Shown here: positions 1 to 8,565 of the stretch, one piece after another | How the letters are laid out: each line of letters opens with the position of its first letter | Numbering within the stretch: the first letter of the stretch is position 1 | Assembly: GCF_004354985.1 (NCBI RefSeq) | Contig: NZ_SMSK01000002.1 | Location: 186,001 to 250,000 of the forward strand | DNA: 64,000 nucleotides | Source: Segetibacter sp. 3557_3 | GTDB lineage: Bacteria > Bacteroidota > Bacteroidia > Chitinophagales > Chitinophagaceae | Reading direction: 5' to 3' | Notes under the pieces: model-generated | The model's input: only the letters and a program-made list of their open reading frames with translations | Told to the model about the DNA's origin: nothing | Databases searched by the model: none | Position numbers and translations under genes: made by a program

Positions 1-654
1 TATAACCAGAAGAAGGTTTATAACGAACACCCGTTGGAAGTAGCAAAGCAGTTTGAAGACGCAGGGCTTAAAAGATTGCACCTCGTTGACCTGGATGGCG
101 CAAAAGAGGGAAAGGTGAAGAACTGGAAGGTGCTGGAAAAAATTGCCGGACGAACCGGGCTAGAGATTGATTTTGGCGGAGGAATTAAGACGGAAGACGA
201 TGTGATGATTGTTTTTGAATCGGGAGCACGGTTTGCCACAGTAGGAAGCATTGCTGTAAAAGATGAACCGCTTTTTACCAGCTGGCTCGCCAGCCACGGA
301 GCTGAACGCTTCCTGCTGGGCGCCGACGTAAAAGAAGAAAAGATTGCCATACATGGTTGGCTTGAAACATCGAACATCTGGGTATACGACTTTATAAAAA
401 AGTACCTCGACAAAGGTGTTCAGCAAATCTTTTGTACCGACGTAAGTAAGGATGGTAAACTTGAAGGGGCATCAACCGAGCTATATAAAAACATCATCAG
501 TGAATGTAAGGGTATTCACCTGATTGCCAGCGGGGGTGTTAGCTCGATGGACGATCTTTATGCCTTAAAGGAGATTGGCTGCAAAGGCGCCATTGTTGGC
601 AAGGCGATATATGAAAACAGGGTGAGTTTGCAGGATCTGAAACAATTTGCGTAA
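1..654 (+). CDS. hisA: HisA, phosphoribosylformimino-AICAR ribotide isomerase (5' truncated by window edge)
   Basis: Isomerase of histidine biosynthesis acting on ProFAR, a cytosolic (beta/alpha)8 barrel. The reading frame is open from base 1, so the gene starts outside the window and 217 residues remain of the usual ~240. The visible part has HLVDLDGAKEG, the phosphate-binding IDFGGGIKTEDD, TDVSKDGKLEGAS carrying the second catalytic aspartate, and the second phosphate loop ASGGVSSMDDL. The first catalytic aspartate near the N-terminus is upstream of the window. It is followed by hisF and hisIE on the same strand, the normal end of a Bacteroidota his operon, although a 238-bp gap with a dispersed repeat separates it from hisF. 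Confidence 0.95.
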   Translation, partial: YNQKKVYNEHPLEVAKQFEDAGLKRLHLVDLDGAKEGKVKNWKVLEKIAGRTGLEIDFGGGIKTEDDVMIVFESGARFATVGSIAVKDEPLFTSWLASHGAERFLLGADVKEEKIAIHGWLETSNIWVYDFIKKYLDKGVQQIFCTDVSKDGKLEGASTELYKNIISECKGIHLIASGGVSSMDDLYALKEIGCKGAIVGKAIYENRVSLQDLKQFA

Positions 655-892
655 ATGGATTAGGGAATTGAGTATTTGGGTATTAAGGTATTGGAAAACC
701 AACAATCGATTACAATTGCATGTTTTTGTAAAGCAATTTTTATGGACCCATCTTCTGGATTACTATGGAACATCGTTGCGTCGCACTCTTTTACTTCAAA
801 GCATTATTCGCCTCTTCTCGCGACTTAGCTGATTGTTACTAACAAAACATTTTACCTGCTAATTTCAACTGGTTTAAAGCTTAAAACTAAAC
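655..892. other. hisA-hisF intergenic gap with low-complexity tract and repeat copy R1
   Basis: The gap starts with a TATTGAG/GGTATT-rich low-complexity tract (about 660-700) resembling the start of the gap at 59175, and both are followed by a copy of the dispersed repeat (here 763-790). No gene is seen. The small ORF inside has no recognisable features. Confidence 0.5.
763..790 (-). repeat. Dispersed intergenic repeat, copy R1 (short form)
   Basis: Contains CTATGGAACATCGTTG followed by CGTCGCACTC. This is the reverse complement of the family core (GAGTGAC..CAACGATGTT) also seen at 1751, 10451, 17935, 39767, 40272, 52216, 59358 and 59545. The GC-rich hairpin insert of the long form is absent. 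Confidence 0.6.
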
Positions 893-1714
893 ATGATGGA
901 TCCTGTAGGCGACATAACAATTCGGGAGGAGCTTGAAGCTTCGCAACTGCACAGCGGACTTTGCAAGCGCATTGTTCCCTGCCTGGATATTAAAGATGGC
1001 CGAACAGTAAAGGGGATCAATTTCGAAAACATTCGCGATGCCGGCGACCCCGTTGAGCTTGGCGCTTTGTACGCACAACAGGGTGCCGATGAACTTGTAT
1101 TTCTTGATATCACCGCTACCGTTGAAAAACGCAAAACCCTTAGCGAGCTGGTTAACCGGATTGCCCACAAGATCAATATCCCCTTTACTGTTGGCGGAGG
1201 GATCAGCAGCGTGGAAGATGTAAGTGTGCTGCTGCAAAATGGTGCCGATAAAATTTCAGTAAACACAGCAGCATTCAGGAACCCGCAACTGCTAAACGAT
1301 CTTGCCCGATCCTTCGGTTCGCAATGCGTGGTATTGGCTATCGACACCAAAAAAGAGGAAGATGGCCACTGGTACGTATACCTGAACGGCGGACGGGTGA
1401 AGACCGAAACGCTTTGTACCGATTGGGCCAGGGAAGCCGTTGAGCGCGGAGCGGGGGAGATTCTGCTGACTTCCATGAACAACGACGGTACCAAGAAAGG
1501 CTTTGCGCTTGATATTACCCGTGAACTATCAACAACACTACCCGTACCGGTGATTGCTTCGGGCGGCGGTGGTACCATGGATCACTTTATGGATGTATTC
1601 ACGGAAGGCAGTGCCGATGCAGCACTCGCCGCCAGCATTTTTCATTTCAAAGAGATAACGATACCCGATTTAAAAGGATATTTGCACCAACGCGGTATCA
1701 ATGTACGCCTGTAG
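893..1714 (+). CDS. hisF: HisF, imidazole glycerol phosphate synthase cyclase subunit
   Basis: Cyclase half of IGP synthase. With HisH it converts PRFAR plus ammonia to imidazole glycerol phosphate and AICAR. 273 residues, compared with about 251 usual. The canonical start region [17 protein letters not shown] lies at about residues 25-41, so there is an N-terminal extension of some 22 residues. No ATG, GTG or TTG lies nearer the barrel, so ATG at 893 (or 896) must be used. The catalytic aspartates are in CLDIKDG (about residue 32) and [12 protein letters not shown]. Phosphate-binding loops [10 protein letters not shown] and [11 protein letters not shown] are present. Second gene of the his cluster. 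Confidence 0.96.
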   Translation: MMDPVGDITIREELEASQLHSGLCKRIVPCLDIKDGRTVKGINFENIRDAGDPVELGALYAQQGADELVFLDITATVEKRKTLSELVNRIAHKINIPFTVGGGISSVEDVSVLLQNGADKISVNTAAFRNPQLLNDLARSFGSQCVVLAIDTKKEEDGHWYVYLNGGRVKTETLCTDWAREAVERGAGEILLTSMNNDGTKKGFALDITRELSTTLPVPVIASGGGGTMDHFMDVFTEGSADAALAASIFHFKEITIPDLKGYLHQRGINVRL

Positions 1715-1750
1715 GGTTTGGCTTGTACTCCGCAAAGCCGCCACCTGTAT

Positions 1751-1840
1751 TAACTGTACAAGTGAGTGACACCCGTCCGAATGCGGAGCGGGCGGGCAAC
1801 AAAAGACCACCAGTGATCCACTGCCGGTAACCAAAAAAAC
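1751..1840 (+). repeat. Dispersed intergenic repeat, copy R2 (long form with hairpin)
   Basis: Full-length copy: TGTACAAGTGAGTGACAC, then a GC hairpin (CCCGTCCG at 1772-1779 with CGGGCGGG at 1789-1796, 9-nt loop, one G-U pair), then GCAAC, a spacer, and CTGCCGGTAACCAAAAAAAC at the right end. It fills most of the hisF-hisIE gap and stops 4 bp before the GTG start of hisIE. Confidence 0.75.
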
Positions 1841-1844
1841 AATT

Positions 1845-2441
1845 GTGAATATAGATTTTTCGAAATATAGCGACGGACTTGCTCCAGCAATTGTGCAGGA
1901 TTTTAAAACGCACAAGGTGCTTATGCTTGGTTTTATGAACGAAGAAGCGCTCGTTAAAACGGAAGAAATTGCAAGGGTTACCTTTTACAGCCGGTCAAAA
2001 AACCGGCTTTGGACCAAAGGAGAGGAGAGCGGGAACTTTCTTTTGCTTAAAGAAATTCTTATTGATTGCGACAACGACACCCTGCTGATTAAAGCCGAGC
2101 CAACGGGTCCCGTTTGTCATACCGGCGCCGATACCTGCTTTAGCGAAAAAAACCACCCGGATGATTTTCTCTTGCATCTTGAACACATTATTGACCTGAG
2201 AAAAAAAGCATCGCCGGATGAATCCTATGTTGCAAAGCTTTTTGCAAAAGGGATTAACAAAATTGCGCAGAAAGTGGGCGAGGAAGCTGTAGAAATGGTG
2301 ATAGAATCAAAGGATCAGAACGATACCTTGTTTCTCGAGGAATCAGCCGATTTGCTGTTTCACTATTTACTTTTGCTTAACGCAAAAGGCTATAAATTGC
2401 GAGACGTTGTTGAAATTTTGCAGCAGCGCCATTCGAAGTGA
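1845..2441 (+). CDS. hisIE: HisIE, bifunctional phosphoribosyl-AMP cyclohydrolase / phosphoribosyl-ATP pyrophosphatase
   Basis: Carries out steps 2 and 3 of histidine biosynthesis in one 198-residue polypeptide. The N-terminal HisI domain (about 1-105) has TFYSRSKNRLWTKGEESG and the metal/zinc-site residues in IDCDNDTLL and GPVCHTGADTCF. The C-terminal HisE domain (about 110-198) has the helical MazG-like KVGEEAVEMVIE and EESADLLFHYLLLL. The best start is GTG at 1845; no ATG fits. Only 4 bp separate it from the A-tract of repeat R2, so its leader and any ribosome-binding site are made of repeat sequence. It is the last his gene here. Confidence 0.96.
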   Translation: MNIDFSKYSDGLAPAIVQDFKTHKVLMLGFMNEEALVKTEEIARVTFYSRSKNRLWTKGEESGNFLLLKEILIDCDNDTLLIKAEPTGPVCHTGADTCFSEKNHPDDFLLHLEHIIDLRKKASPDESYVAKLFAKGINKIAQKVGEEAVEMVIESKDQNDTLFLEESADLLFHYLLLLNAKGYKLRDVVEILQQRHSK

Positions 2442-2442
2442 T

Positions 2443-3579
2443 ATGAAAAAACTGTTATTGGTTCTCCTTTTCCCGGTTCTGGCGCAGGCGCAAAAATCTT
2501 CGGTTGCTTCCAAAGCTAAGCAGGCAACAGCCCCCAAAGCACAGGAAGGATTAATACTCAATGGCCGGGTAGAGGGACTCCCTGACAGCACAATGGTTTT
2601 ATTATCCCATCCTTCGAACCCAAACAACATGTTTGCTGTCGGGTACGCTAAAAAAGGGGCTTTTACACTCAAGGGCCAAACACCTTATCCCGACCTCTAC
2701 CTGCTTTCATTTACAGGTATTCAAAAGCAGGTTGACCTTTTTCTCGAGAACAAATCAATAACCTTAACGGGCAACATCAACGACCTCGAAAATGTAAAAG
2801 TTTCCGGCTCTGATGTACACACCGATTATGAATTGTACGAAACGCGGTTTAACCCAATTAAAAACCGGCTGAACGAAATAGCCAATAACATCAGGGTTAC
2901 TGGAGATGCCGTTAAACGTGATTCACTGGTTGCCGCTTTCGAAACTGAACGTAAAATACTGGTGACTCAGGTGGATGCCTTTGTTCAGGAGAAACCCGCT
3001 TCGCCTGTAACTACATTCATATTGTTGATCACCAGCCAGGTTGCGGGGGATGGTCTTGCACTTGAAAGTCGCTACAATAAGCTAACAGCTGCTGCCAGAA
3101 ATACCCTGTATGCAACCCAGATAGAGTCTGCCATTTACGAGGCAAAACATCCCAAGCCCGGGGCTCCCGGAACTATGGCCGTTGAATTTTCACAGGCCGA
3201 TACCGCCAATAAGCCCGTGAGTCTTTCTTCATTTAAGGGGAAATATGTACTGGTAGATTTTTGGGCGAGTTGGTGTAAGCCATGCCGGATAGAAAATCCT
3301 GCGGTGGTTAATGCCTTTAATTCGTTCAAGGATAAAAATTTTACCATTTTGAGCGTTTCACTTGACCAATCGAGAGAGAACTGGTTGCGGGCAATTAAAG
3401 ACGATAACCTTGCCTGGACACATGTAAGCGACCTTAAGTACTGGCAAAATGAAGTTGCGCAACTATATGGGGTTTCGAGTATTCCTACCAATATGTTGAT
3501 TGATCCCAGCGGAAAGATTATCGCCAGGGACCTGCGTGGCGAACAACTCTATGCCACGCTTCAAAAGGTTCTCAATTAA
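2443..3579 (+). CDS. TlpA-like periplasmic thioredoxin with N-terminal DUF4369-like domain
   Basis: Predicted exported thiol-disulfide oxidoreductase, 378 residues. ATG at 2443, one base after the hisIE stop, gives a clear signal peptide MKKLLLVLLFPVLAQAQ; an earlier in-frame start would overlap hisIE and spoil it. Residues about 35-110 resemble the DUF4369 beta domain common in Bacteroidota TlpA proteins. A helical linker follows, then an AhpC/TSA-thioredoxin fold with active site WCKPC (Trp277, Cys278, Cys281) and the cis-proline region SSIPTNMLIDPSG. Such proteins usually handle disulfides or cytochrome maturation in the periplasm; the substrate is unknown. It may be co-transcribed with the his genes. 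Confidence 0.9.
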   Translation: MKKLLLVLLFPVLAQAQKSSVASKAKQATAPKAQEGLILNGRVEGLPDSTMVLLSHPSNPNNMFAVGYAKKGAFTLKGQTPYPDLYLLSFTGIQKQVDLFLENKSITLTGNINDLENVKVSGSDVHTDYELYETRFNPIKNRLNEIANNIRVTGDAVKRDSLVAAFETERKILVTQVDAFVQEKPASPVTTFILLITSQVAGDGLALESRYNKLTAAARNTLYATQIESAIYEAKHPKPGAPGTMAVEFSQADTANKPVSLSSFKGKYVLVDFWASWCKPCRIENPAVVNAFNSFKDKNFTILSVSLDQSRENWLRAIKDDNLAWTHVSDLKYWQNEVAQLYGVSSIPTNMLIDPSGKIIARDLRGEQLYATLQKVLN

Positions 3580-3807
3580 TTTCTACCCTCCATTAAGTTG
3601 AAATTTGTCGTGAAGTTGTAACCTCCGTATGCCATTGTGTCCAACGTGCTTCCCAAACGAGGCATGATGGTCAATTGTCGGCGGGGCTTTTTACCGGGTA
3701 TTAGAACTATCGGTTAACCTCCATTTGCAAAGTCAAATGGCTCCATTCCAGGGTATTTCCACGTTTTCATTTTTACTTATGACTTTTTATTTTTTTGACT
3801 TCTGCCC

Positions 3808-4914
3808 TTACTGGTTAATGTCTTTGCCTTCCCCCAACTTTGTAATCATATTTTCGATATTGACTTTATTGCCCGGATCTGGTGCCTGTGGAAGTGCTTT
3901 CCGGGCAAATTCCAATGCCTTCTTATAATTGCCTGTTGCGGAGTAGCCGCGAACCATTCCCATGTTGGTGGTAAAGGTGTTAGGATTTTTATCGTAGTTC
4001 AGCTTAAATACGTCGAAGGCTTCTTTGTGCTTTTTCTGCGACATCAGCTGCCTTGCATAAGCATGCAGTTGGTTCATTGTTCCCATTGGCAACGCCATTT
4101 TCATTATGCTGTCGGCGGAGCTGTTGTTGCCCATTTTTGCAAGGATCTGTGCTTTTGTCGACAGGTTTTGGAAATTTGGCTGGCCAAAAAACGGGGTACC
4201 TATTGATTGGTCTACCCATTCCAATCCCTGTGCAAGGTCGATATTGTTTTCGAGGCTATAACGTGCGGCCTCGTTCCAGGATGTCCAGTTAAAGCTTTTA
4301 TCGCTTCTTAATTCACGTTTGAATGACTCCATTTGGAATTTGTGAATATCGGCCTCTATCCTGAATGGGATCCTGATCTTTTCCCAAACCAGGTTAATGG
4401 TGGCGCTGTTTGGAGTTTGGTCAGTAAACTCGTATTTCAACCATTCTGTACTTTGGTTCTGCTGAATGGGTTTCACATTTACCCGAAGTGCATCTTCCTT
4501 TTCGTCGTAGTAAAAACTGCCCCAACTTGTTGAATTCTTTGAAAAAATCAACGTGTATTCTTCAGGTGACGTAGCTACGAAAAACCCGTACTTTCCTGCC
4601 GGCAGTTCTTTCCCCTCAACCTTTACGGGGGTACTAAACATTATGGTCGTGTTTTCGTTTGCACCTGCACGCCATGGTGCTTTTTTGCTTGGGCCAAATC
4701 CAAGATCATTAAAGCCATGTGGAATGAGCTTTCCCCAGATTTGACCTTCCCTGCCTTTTACCGCAGGCCTGTTGTAGTGAATGACAATCTCGGTGAGACC
4801 AATCTGTTCGCCAACCATCGCCTTTTTGTTGCCGCCTTCGGGTATGGTGGTGAGTTGTGCTTGTAGCGAAATACTCGTACAAAGTATAATGAGGGCAAGT
4901 AGAAAATTTCGCAT
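3808..4914 (-). CDS. DUF2911 domain exported protein with TPR-like C-terminus
   Basis: 368 residues with a signal peptide (MRNFLLALIILCTSISLQAQ). The DUF2911 domain covers about 30-180, with motifs IHYNRPAVKGREGQIWG, APWRAGANENTTIMFS and PAGKYGFFV. The C-terminal half (about 190-368) is helical and reads as degenerate tetratricopeptide repeats (ALEFARKALPQAPDP). This is a common secreted protein of Bacteroidota with no known biochemical role. It is monocistronic and faces the thioredoxin gene across a 228-bp gap. Confidence 0.85.
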   Translation of the reverse strand: MRNFLLALIILCTSISLQAQLTTIPEGGNKKAMVGEQIGLTEIVIHYNRPAVKGREGQIWGKLIPHGFNDLGFGPSKKAPWRAGANENTTIMFSTPVKVEGKELPAGKYGFFVATSPEEYTLIFSKNSTSWGSFYYDEKEDALRVNVKPIQQNQSTEWLKYEFTDQTPNSATINLVWEKIRIPFRIEADIHKFQMESFKRELRSDKSFNWTSWNEAARYSLENNIDLAQGLEWVDQSIGTPFFGQPNFQNLSTKAQILAKMGNNSSADSIMKMALPMGTMNQLHAYARQLMSQKKHKEAFDVFKLNYDKNPNTFTTNMGMVRGYSATGNYKKALEFARKALPQAPDPGNKVNIENMITKLGEGKDINQ

Positions 4915-5045
4915 GTGGGTCGTTTAACTGCCAAGCTAATAAACCTTTGCTGATTTTCACAAGTGCTGGGAAGAAGTGTCTACACCATTGATGAACGGAG
5001 CATTGCGTGCAGAATTTTACCATTTGTGTATTTGGAATACACTAA

Positions 5046-5075
5046 TTCGTAATCCGCCAATCCGTAATCCGCTAA
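5046..5075. repeat. Two 15-bp direct repeats
   Basis: TTCGTAATCCGCCAA is followed directly by TCCGTAATCCGCTAA (13 of 15 identical), just downstream of the stop of the 5086-5766 gene. Short slippage-type repeat; no function seen. Confidence 0.6.
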
Positions 5076-5085
5076 TCGTTCTACC

Positions 5086-5766
5086 CTACTGTTTAACAAT
5101 GCGAAATAGTTGACGTTGTTTTTTGTCTTCGCTCATTACCCGTAGGTAGTAATTGCCGGCAATAAGATCGTCGGGCGCCTGTAGCTGGATAAGGTTCACC
5201 CCTGCGGAAACCTGGAATGGTTGTGACTGGATAAGGGTTCCCTGGCTGGTTCTCCATTCGGCAGAAAACATTTGCGCGGTGAGGCTTGAAATTTTGAGTT
5301 TTGCAACCTGGGAAATAGGGTTGGTTTGCAGTAGAATGTATGAAGAGGAATTCTCTGTTGATATTACAACAATGGCAGAGTATGCTGCAGGTTTTTCATC
5401 TCGCAAAATTTCCAGCCGGTAATAAGCCGTTGAGCGGCTGGAAGGCCAGTCGTCTTTAAATGAAGTTGTTCCTGCTCTGGCTGTGCTAATGGTGGTAAAA
5501 TGATTTCCATCGGTGCTGTACTGGATATTAACCTGTTTCAGGTCGTCACCAACCGGAATGTTCCAGTCGATCTGCGCCCCACCTGGGTTTTTCTTACCGC
5601 TTACTTGTACAATGCCAATGGCAGCGCTGTCCCTGCTTTCAACTACAGGCTTCAACGTGTCGCCAGGCAGACCTGCAGGACTGGCCATCACAGGCTGCCA
5701 GGCACAGGCCAGCATTGCAATGATGAGTGTTCCGTTCAATCTACCCATAGCTAACAAATTAAGCAT
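5086..5766 (-). CDS. Exported protein with T9SS-like C-terminal domain
   Basis: 226 residues. The N-terminus has a signal peptide (GTLIIAMLACAWQPVMA); translation could begin at the first Met or at MGRLNG six residues later. Residues about 55-135 look like a fibronectin-type beta domain (QIDWNIPVGDDLKQVNIQYS, STAYYRLEIL). The C-terminal ~75 residues have the rhythm of a type A T9SS sorting domain (LLQTNPIS, ...GNYYLRVMSEDKKQRQLFRIVKQ), although the usual YPNP motif has become TNPIS. Probably secreted or surface attached; function unknown. Confidence 0.7.
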   Translation of the reverse strand: MLNLLAMGRLNGTLIIAMLACAWQPVMASPAGLPGDTLKPVVESRDSAAIGIVQVSGKKNPGGAQIDWNIPVGDDLKQVNIQYSTDGNHFTTISTARAGTTSFKDDWPSSRSTAYYRLEILRDEKPAAYSAIVVISTENSSSYILLQTNPISQVAKLKISSLTAQMFSAEWRTSQGTLIQSQPFQVSAGVNLIQLQAPDDLIAGNYYLRVMSEDKKQRQLFRIVKQ

Positions 5767-6133
5767 ACATCCTTAGTCACGCTCTACCAACATGGCATTT
5801 AACTTTATTTTTAACACCAGCAAAAAAAGTTATTCACAGTAAATGTAAAGTGTTAAGGGAGATACAGCAGGTTTGTGCAAAACTCTGATGGCAGCCGGGG
5901 AGAAATTAACAGGGTAGCGGGTGAGCAAAAAAAAAGGGCCAGGATAGAAATCCAGCCCCGTTTTTAATCCAATATTCTATGAAAGACCAATTATTAGATG
6001 CGGGTAGCATTGCTTAAGTTGCAATGGACCTGAAAGAATAATTATACCCACCCATATCTTGAAGCAGAACCAATAAGTACACGGGAGGTGAACTGATAAG
6101 CGATTAAATTTGTTTGGGTTCAAACACTCTATC
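5767..6133. other. Divergent promoter gap between the 5086-5766 gene and ubiX
   Basis: 367 bp without a recognisable gene. It holds the terminator-like hairpin at 5928-5965, although no annotated gene ends nearby, and a 12-codon ORF at 5979-6017 beginning MKDQLLDAG directly after it. An unannotated small RNA or leader is possible; nothing more can be supported. Confidence 0.5.
5928..5965. terminator. Orphan terminator-like hairpin
   Basis: An A9 tract, then GGGCCAGGAT AGAA ATCCAGCCCC, then GTTTTT. The GGGC/GCCC and GGAT/ATCC stems are interrupted by a small internal bulge. The flanking A and T runs make it symmetric, so it could act on either strand. No predicted gene ends within 300 bp on the correct side. 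Confidence 0.45.
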
Positions 6134-6703
6134 ATGGAAAACAAGATTGTACTCGCTATAACCGGGGCCAGCGGTTCAATATATTCAAAACAGCTTTTGG
6201 ATAAGCTGATTTTGCAACGGGTGCAATACAAAGATCTGGCGGTAGTGATGAGTAACAATGCGAAGGACGTATGGAAGACGGAACTGGGTAATGAAAGTTA
6301 TCGTGATTACCCATTGCCATTTTATGAAAAGAACGACTTTTTCGCTCCCTTTGCATCAGGTTCCGCCCGCTACAATATTATGATCGTTGCTCCATGTAGT
6401 ATGGGCACACTTGGTCGTATTGCCCACGGCATCAGCGACGACCTGGTGACCAGGGCCGCAGATGTTGTGCTTAAGGAAAGGAGGAAATTAATCCTGCTGC
6501 TTCGTGATACACCATACAACCTGGTACATATCCGCAACATGGAAGCCATAACCCTGGCTGGTGGCATTATATGTCCGGCTACGCCCTCATTCTACAGCCG
6601 GCCAACCAACATAGACGAACTTGTTGCCACCGTTGTAGACCGGGTTCTCGACCTGGCCGGGATAGAGATCAATGGATATCGGTGGAGTGAACCCGCCGGG
6701 TAG
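6134..6703 (+). CDS. ubiX: UbiX-family flavin prenyltransferase
   Basis: Transfers a dimethylallyl group to FMN to make the prenylated flavin cofactor used by UbiD-type decarboxylases. 189 residues from ATG 6134 (MENKIVLAITGASGSIYS), the usual family length. The FMN-binding N-terminal motif ITGASGSIY and the conserved APCSMGTLGRIAHGISDDLVTRAADV and ERRKLILLLRDTP segments are present. No ubiD gene is visible in the window. Confidence 0.92.
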   Translation: MENKIVLAITGASGSIYSKQLLDKLILQRVQYKDLAVVMSNNAKDVWKTELGNESYRDYPLPFYEKNDFFAPFASGSARYNIMIVAPCSMGTLGRIAHGISDDLVTRAADVVLKERRKLILLLRDTPYNLVHIRNMEAITLAGGIICPATPSFYSRPTNIDELVATVVDRVLDLAGIEINGYRWSEPAG

Positions 6704-6895
6704 TACATGATTAATGTTTAAGAATCAGGCGTTAATTTCAGGTGTGTTTTATATGTGGAAGGCCGTAGCGTTAGTGAGCTTTCTAAAAAGAAGGTAAATA
6801 ATTCGAGATTTTCGATTTCTGGACAGTTTTCCACCGGGCTATTAGATGAATTCAAAAAGTAATAGTTTTGTTTTCCACTAAACCTGCGCTTGCAT

Positions 6896-8503
6896 ATGTC
6901 CATTCCTACCATTATGGTTCCAACCCGGAACCTGTTAAAAACCGGGTTATCTGCTGCAACCAATATCCATTACCAACTTTCTTCCGCAGAACTGGTTCAA
7001 CAATCCGTTGCGCTTGGCCAGGGAAGACTTAGTGATAGCGGGGCCTTGGTGGTTGAAACAGGTGAGTTTACCGGCAGAAGCCCATTGGATAAATTCATTG
7101 TTAAGGATGAAATTACCGCAGATGCCGTTCACTGGAATAATTTCAACATTGCCTTCGACCCGGATAAATTTGAAAAGCTTAGGAAAAAAGTCATAGATTA
7201 TCTTGGCACCAAAGAAGAAATATGGGTACGTGATGCTTTCGCCTGTGCAGATCCTGCATACCGGCTAAACATTCGTGTTATAAACGAAAATCCGTGGAGT
7301 AATCTTTTTGTGTACAATATGTTCATCCGGCCAACCGAGGAAGAGGCAGAAAGCTTCGAACCGGAGTGGCACATTATCCACGCACCCGGCTTTAAGGCCA
7401 ACCCTGCTGTTGATGGTACCCGTCAACACAACTTCGCCATCATTTCGTTTGAACAAAAGATGGTCTTAATCGGCGGCACAGGTTATACCGGTGAAATTAA
7501 AAAGGGTATATTTTCCGTTCTCAACTTTATACTACCTTACAACGATCATGTGCTAAGTATGCATTGCAGCGCCAACGTAGGCAGCGCAGGTGATACGGCA
7601 ATATTTTTCGGACTAAGCGGAACAGGTAAAACAACCCTCAGCGCCGATCCGCAACGGATGCTTATCGGAGATGATGAACATGGCTGGACCGATGATACGG
7701 TATTCAATTTCGAAGGTGGCTGTTATGCAAAAACAATTGACCTTAGTGAAGATAAAGAGCCTGAGATCTTTCATGCGATCAGGCAGGGCGCGCTGGTAGA
7801 AAATACCCGGTTTTTCCCTGGCACAAATACCATCAATTTTACTGATAAAAGCATTACCGAAAACACCCGGGTGAGCTACCCCTTATCATTTATCAGTAAT
7901 GCCCTTGAGCCTTCTGTTGGCCATAACATCTGCAATATCTTTTTTCTCACTGCTGATGCGTATGGCATCCTGCCCCCGATCAGTAAACTGTCGCCAGCTC
8001 AGGCCATGTATCAATTCATTAGTGGCTACACTGCAAAAGTTGCTGGTACCGAAACCGGGATTGTAGAACCGAAGTCGACATTCAGTGCCTGTTTTGGTGC
8101 GCCATTCCTGCCCTTACATCCTGGCTTCTATGCAGAAATGCTTGGCCGGAAGTTAAAAGAAAATGGTGTGAACGTGTGGATGATCAATACTGGTTGGAGC
8201 GGCGGAGCATATGGGGCTGGGCAAAGAATTAAGCTTGCCTATACCCGCGCAATGATCACAGCTGCACTTTGCGATAAGCTCAACAGCGTGCCCTTTGAGG
8301 CCCATCCCGTGTTTGGGATGATGATCCCAACCGAGTGTCCTGGCGTACCGTCAGAAATTTTAAACCCACGAAATACCTGGCAGGATAAAGTTGCTTACGA
8401 TCATAAAGCCAGCGCGCTTGCTATGGAGTTTGTGAATAATTTCCGGAAGTACCAGGATGGCGTCAGCGCCGAAATACAAAATGCTGCTCCTTTAATCAAC
8501 TAA
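6896..8503 (+). CDS. pckA: PckA, phosphoenolpyruvate carboxykinase (ATP)
   Basis: Converts oxaloacetate and ATP to PEP, CO2 and ADP (gluconeogenesis, or the reverse as an anaplerotic step). 535 residues from ATG 6896, the usual length. The substrate-binding TGRSPLDKFIVKD is near the N-terminus. The P-loop GLSGTGKTTLSAD has Lys245, the metal-binding IGDDEHGWTDD follows, and INTGWSGGAYG and the adenine region lie toward the C-terminus. A -7-like TAGTTTTG lies at 6863-6870, 26 bp before the start, but no good -33 element pairs with it. A strong bidirectional terminator follows. Confidence 0.97.
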   Translation: MSIPTIMVPTRNLLKTGLSAATNIHYQLSSAELVQQSVALGQGRLSDSGALVVETGEFTGRSPLDKFIVKDEITADAVHWNNFNIAFDPDKFEKLRKKVIDYLGTKEEIWVRDAFACADPAYRLNIRVINENPWSNLFVYNMFIRPTEEEAESFEPEWHIIHAPGFKANPAVDGTRQHNFAIISFEQKMVLIGGTGYTGEIKKGIFSVLNFILPYNDHVLSMHCSANVGSAGDTAIFFGLSGTGKTTLSADPQRMLIGDDEHGWTDDTVFNFEGGCYAKTIDLSEDKEPEIFHAIRQGALVENTRFFPGTNTINFTDKSITENTRVSYPLSFISNALEPSVGHNICNIFFLTADAYGILPPISKLSPAQAMYQFISGYTAKVAGTETGIVEPKSTFSACFGAPFLPLHPGFYAEMLGRKLKENGVNVWMINTGWSGGAYGAGQRIKLAYTRAMITAALCDKLNSVPFEAHPVFGMMIPTECPGVPSEILNPRNTWQDKVAYDHKASALAMEFVNNFRKYQDGVSAEIQNAAPLIN

Positions 8504-8513
8504 GCCAGATAAT

Positions 8514-8543
8514 AAAAACGCCCGGTAAGTGCCGGGCGTTTTT
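8514..8543. terminator. Bidirectional terminator between pckA and the kinase gene
   Basis: AAAAACGCCCGG, a 6-nt loop, then CCGGGCGTTTTT: a perfect GC stem flanked by A5 and T5, placed between two converging genes. Confidence 0.9.
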
Positions 8544-8565
8544 ATTGAAACAACGGTAACATTTA

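Noticed and set aside
3721-3740. CCATTTG/CAAATGG hairpin as terminator
   Set aside because: A 7-bp stem exists but no T run follows on either strand.
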